Assembly (NCBI GenBank): GCA_030018575.1
Contig: JASEIA010000035.1
Coordinates: 1 to 13,988 of the forward strand
From: Nanobdellota archaeon
GTDB lineage: Archaea; Nanobdellota; Nanobdellia; SCGC-AAA011-G17; GW2011-AR17
Length of the DNA: 13,988 nt
Reading direction: 5' to 3'
The notes below the pieces were generated by a model. That model searched no databases. It was not told the DNA's origin and saw only the letters and a list, made by a program, of their open reading frames with translations. The position numbers and the translations under genes were made by a program. The number at the start of each line of letters is the position of its first letter. The first letter of the stretch is position 1. Below, piece after piece: positions 13,722 to 13,988 of the stretch.

Positions 13722-13772
13722 CCTTACGCAAAACCCCTATTTGAATGTGTTGATAAACTAAACACTACAACG

Positions 13773-13931
13773 TTAAAAATTAGCGCCAAGGACGCTAATA
13801 TGCCTTTCAAGACCATTTATCTTTTGACTGTCCCCTTGACACTTCTCTTTTTCTCTTAATTTTTTAAGTTTTCTTACTGTTTTTAGCATGTTCGAAAGAG
13901 ATACAGTTAAACCAACATGCACTTTTGTCAT
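13773..13931 (-). CDS. possible 52-residue basic protein
   Basis: A minus-strand frame from ATG 13931 to a TAA at 13773-13775 encodes a protein beginning MTKVHVGLTVSLSNMLKTVR, with a Lys-rich middle (KLKKLREKEK). A TATA box, TTTATAAA, sits 38 bases before the ATG, allowing a leader of about 12 bases with no clear ribosome site. I know no family. The alternative is that this stretch is non-coding, since it also holds several small inverted repeats. Codon composition is compatible with neighbouring genes, but 52 codons can occur by chance. Confidence 0.35.
   Translation of the reverse strand: MTKVHVGLTVSLSNMLKTVRKLKKLREKEKCQGDSQKINGLERHISVLGANF
13779..13799. repeat. 7-bp stem hairpin in the terminal intergenic region
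   Basis: ATTAGCG (13779-13785) and CGCTAAT (13793-13799) are exact complements around the loop CCAAGGA. Read on the minus strand, the stem is followed by a T-rich run (TTTTTAA), so it could be a transcription end for the small frame upstream of it. Confidence 0.55.
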
Positions 13932-13965
13932 CTCTAAGTGCTTGCCGCAAAATAATATAGTAAAG

Positions 13966-13973
13966 TTTATAAA
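13966..13973. promoter_or_regulatory. palindromic TATA box near the window edge
   Basis: TTTATAAA is symmetric. On the plus strand it would start a transcript just beyond the window, so a gene or stable RNA may begin there. On the minus strand it fits the possible small gene at 13773-13931. Confidence 0.45.
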
Positions 13974-13988
13974 GGCGCAATGCCTATA

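Noticed and set aside
13638..13859. Plus-strand 73-codon frame across the start of the Cys-rich gene
   Set aside because: It overlaps the opposite-strand gene start and has no ribosome site or TATA box; the hydrophobic translation is a by-product of T-rich DNA.

Overview
The window looks like a compact archaeal chromosome segment, most likely from a DPANN-type lineage such as Woesearchaeota, Pacearchaeota or Diapherotrites; the phylum is a guess. The archaeal assignment rests on a TFE transcription factor, a DRG-family GTPase, an AmrS-type radical SAM enzyme, a DUF2080 transposon protein, and TATA boxes such as TTTAAATA placed about 26-30 bases before start codons. Most genes have no Shine-Dalgarno site and appear leaderless. 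A minority (TFE, the small protein at 5371, the repeat protein at 9923 and the nitrilase-like gene at 13045) have a longer leader with a purine-rich ribosome site.

Layout. 105-1886 (-): M3B oligoendopeptidase, divergent from TFE at 2025-3125 (+). TFE carries long Lys/Ala-rich, histone H1-like extensions on both sides of its core. 3132-3680 (-) is a site-2-protease-like M50 membrane protease and 3734-4276 (+) a multi-pass membrane protein; the two share one palindromic TATA box exactly midway between their starts. 4269-5270 (-) is AmrS, overlapping the membrane protein tail to tail by 8 bp. 5371-5799 (+) is a small unknown protein, 5808-6155 (-) a YkgJ-type cysteine-cluster protein, and 6250-7356 (+) a DRG GTPase with TGS domain.

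7424-9760 is the accessory stretch: an AAA+/DUF4143 ATPase (-), an overlapping short reading frame that resembles the C-terminal half of a HEPN domain (-), and the decayed remains of an insertion sequence (+). The element keeps an intact DUF2080 gene with overlapping start of the transposase, but the transposase has lost an internal piece and its catalytic domain.

9923-10639 (+) is an alpha-solenoid protein built from roughly 29-residue repeats. 10663-13045 (-) is a tight three-gene operon: a nitrilase-fold amidohydrolase, an HExxH metalloprotease-like protein and a transglutaminase-like cysteine protein, with gaps of 5 and 11 bases. It is the best candidate in the window for an undescribed system. 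13243-13689 (-) encodes a small membrane-anchored or secreted Cys-rich protein, and 13773-13931 (-) is a possible 52-residue protein. No rRNA, tRNA or CRISPR array was seen.
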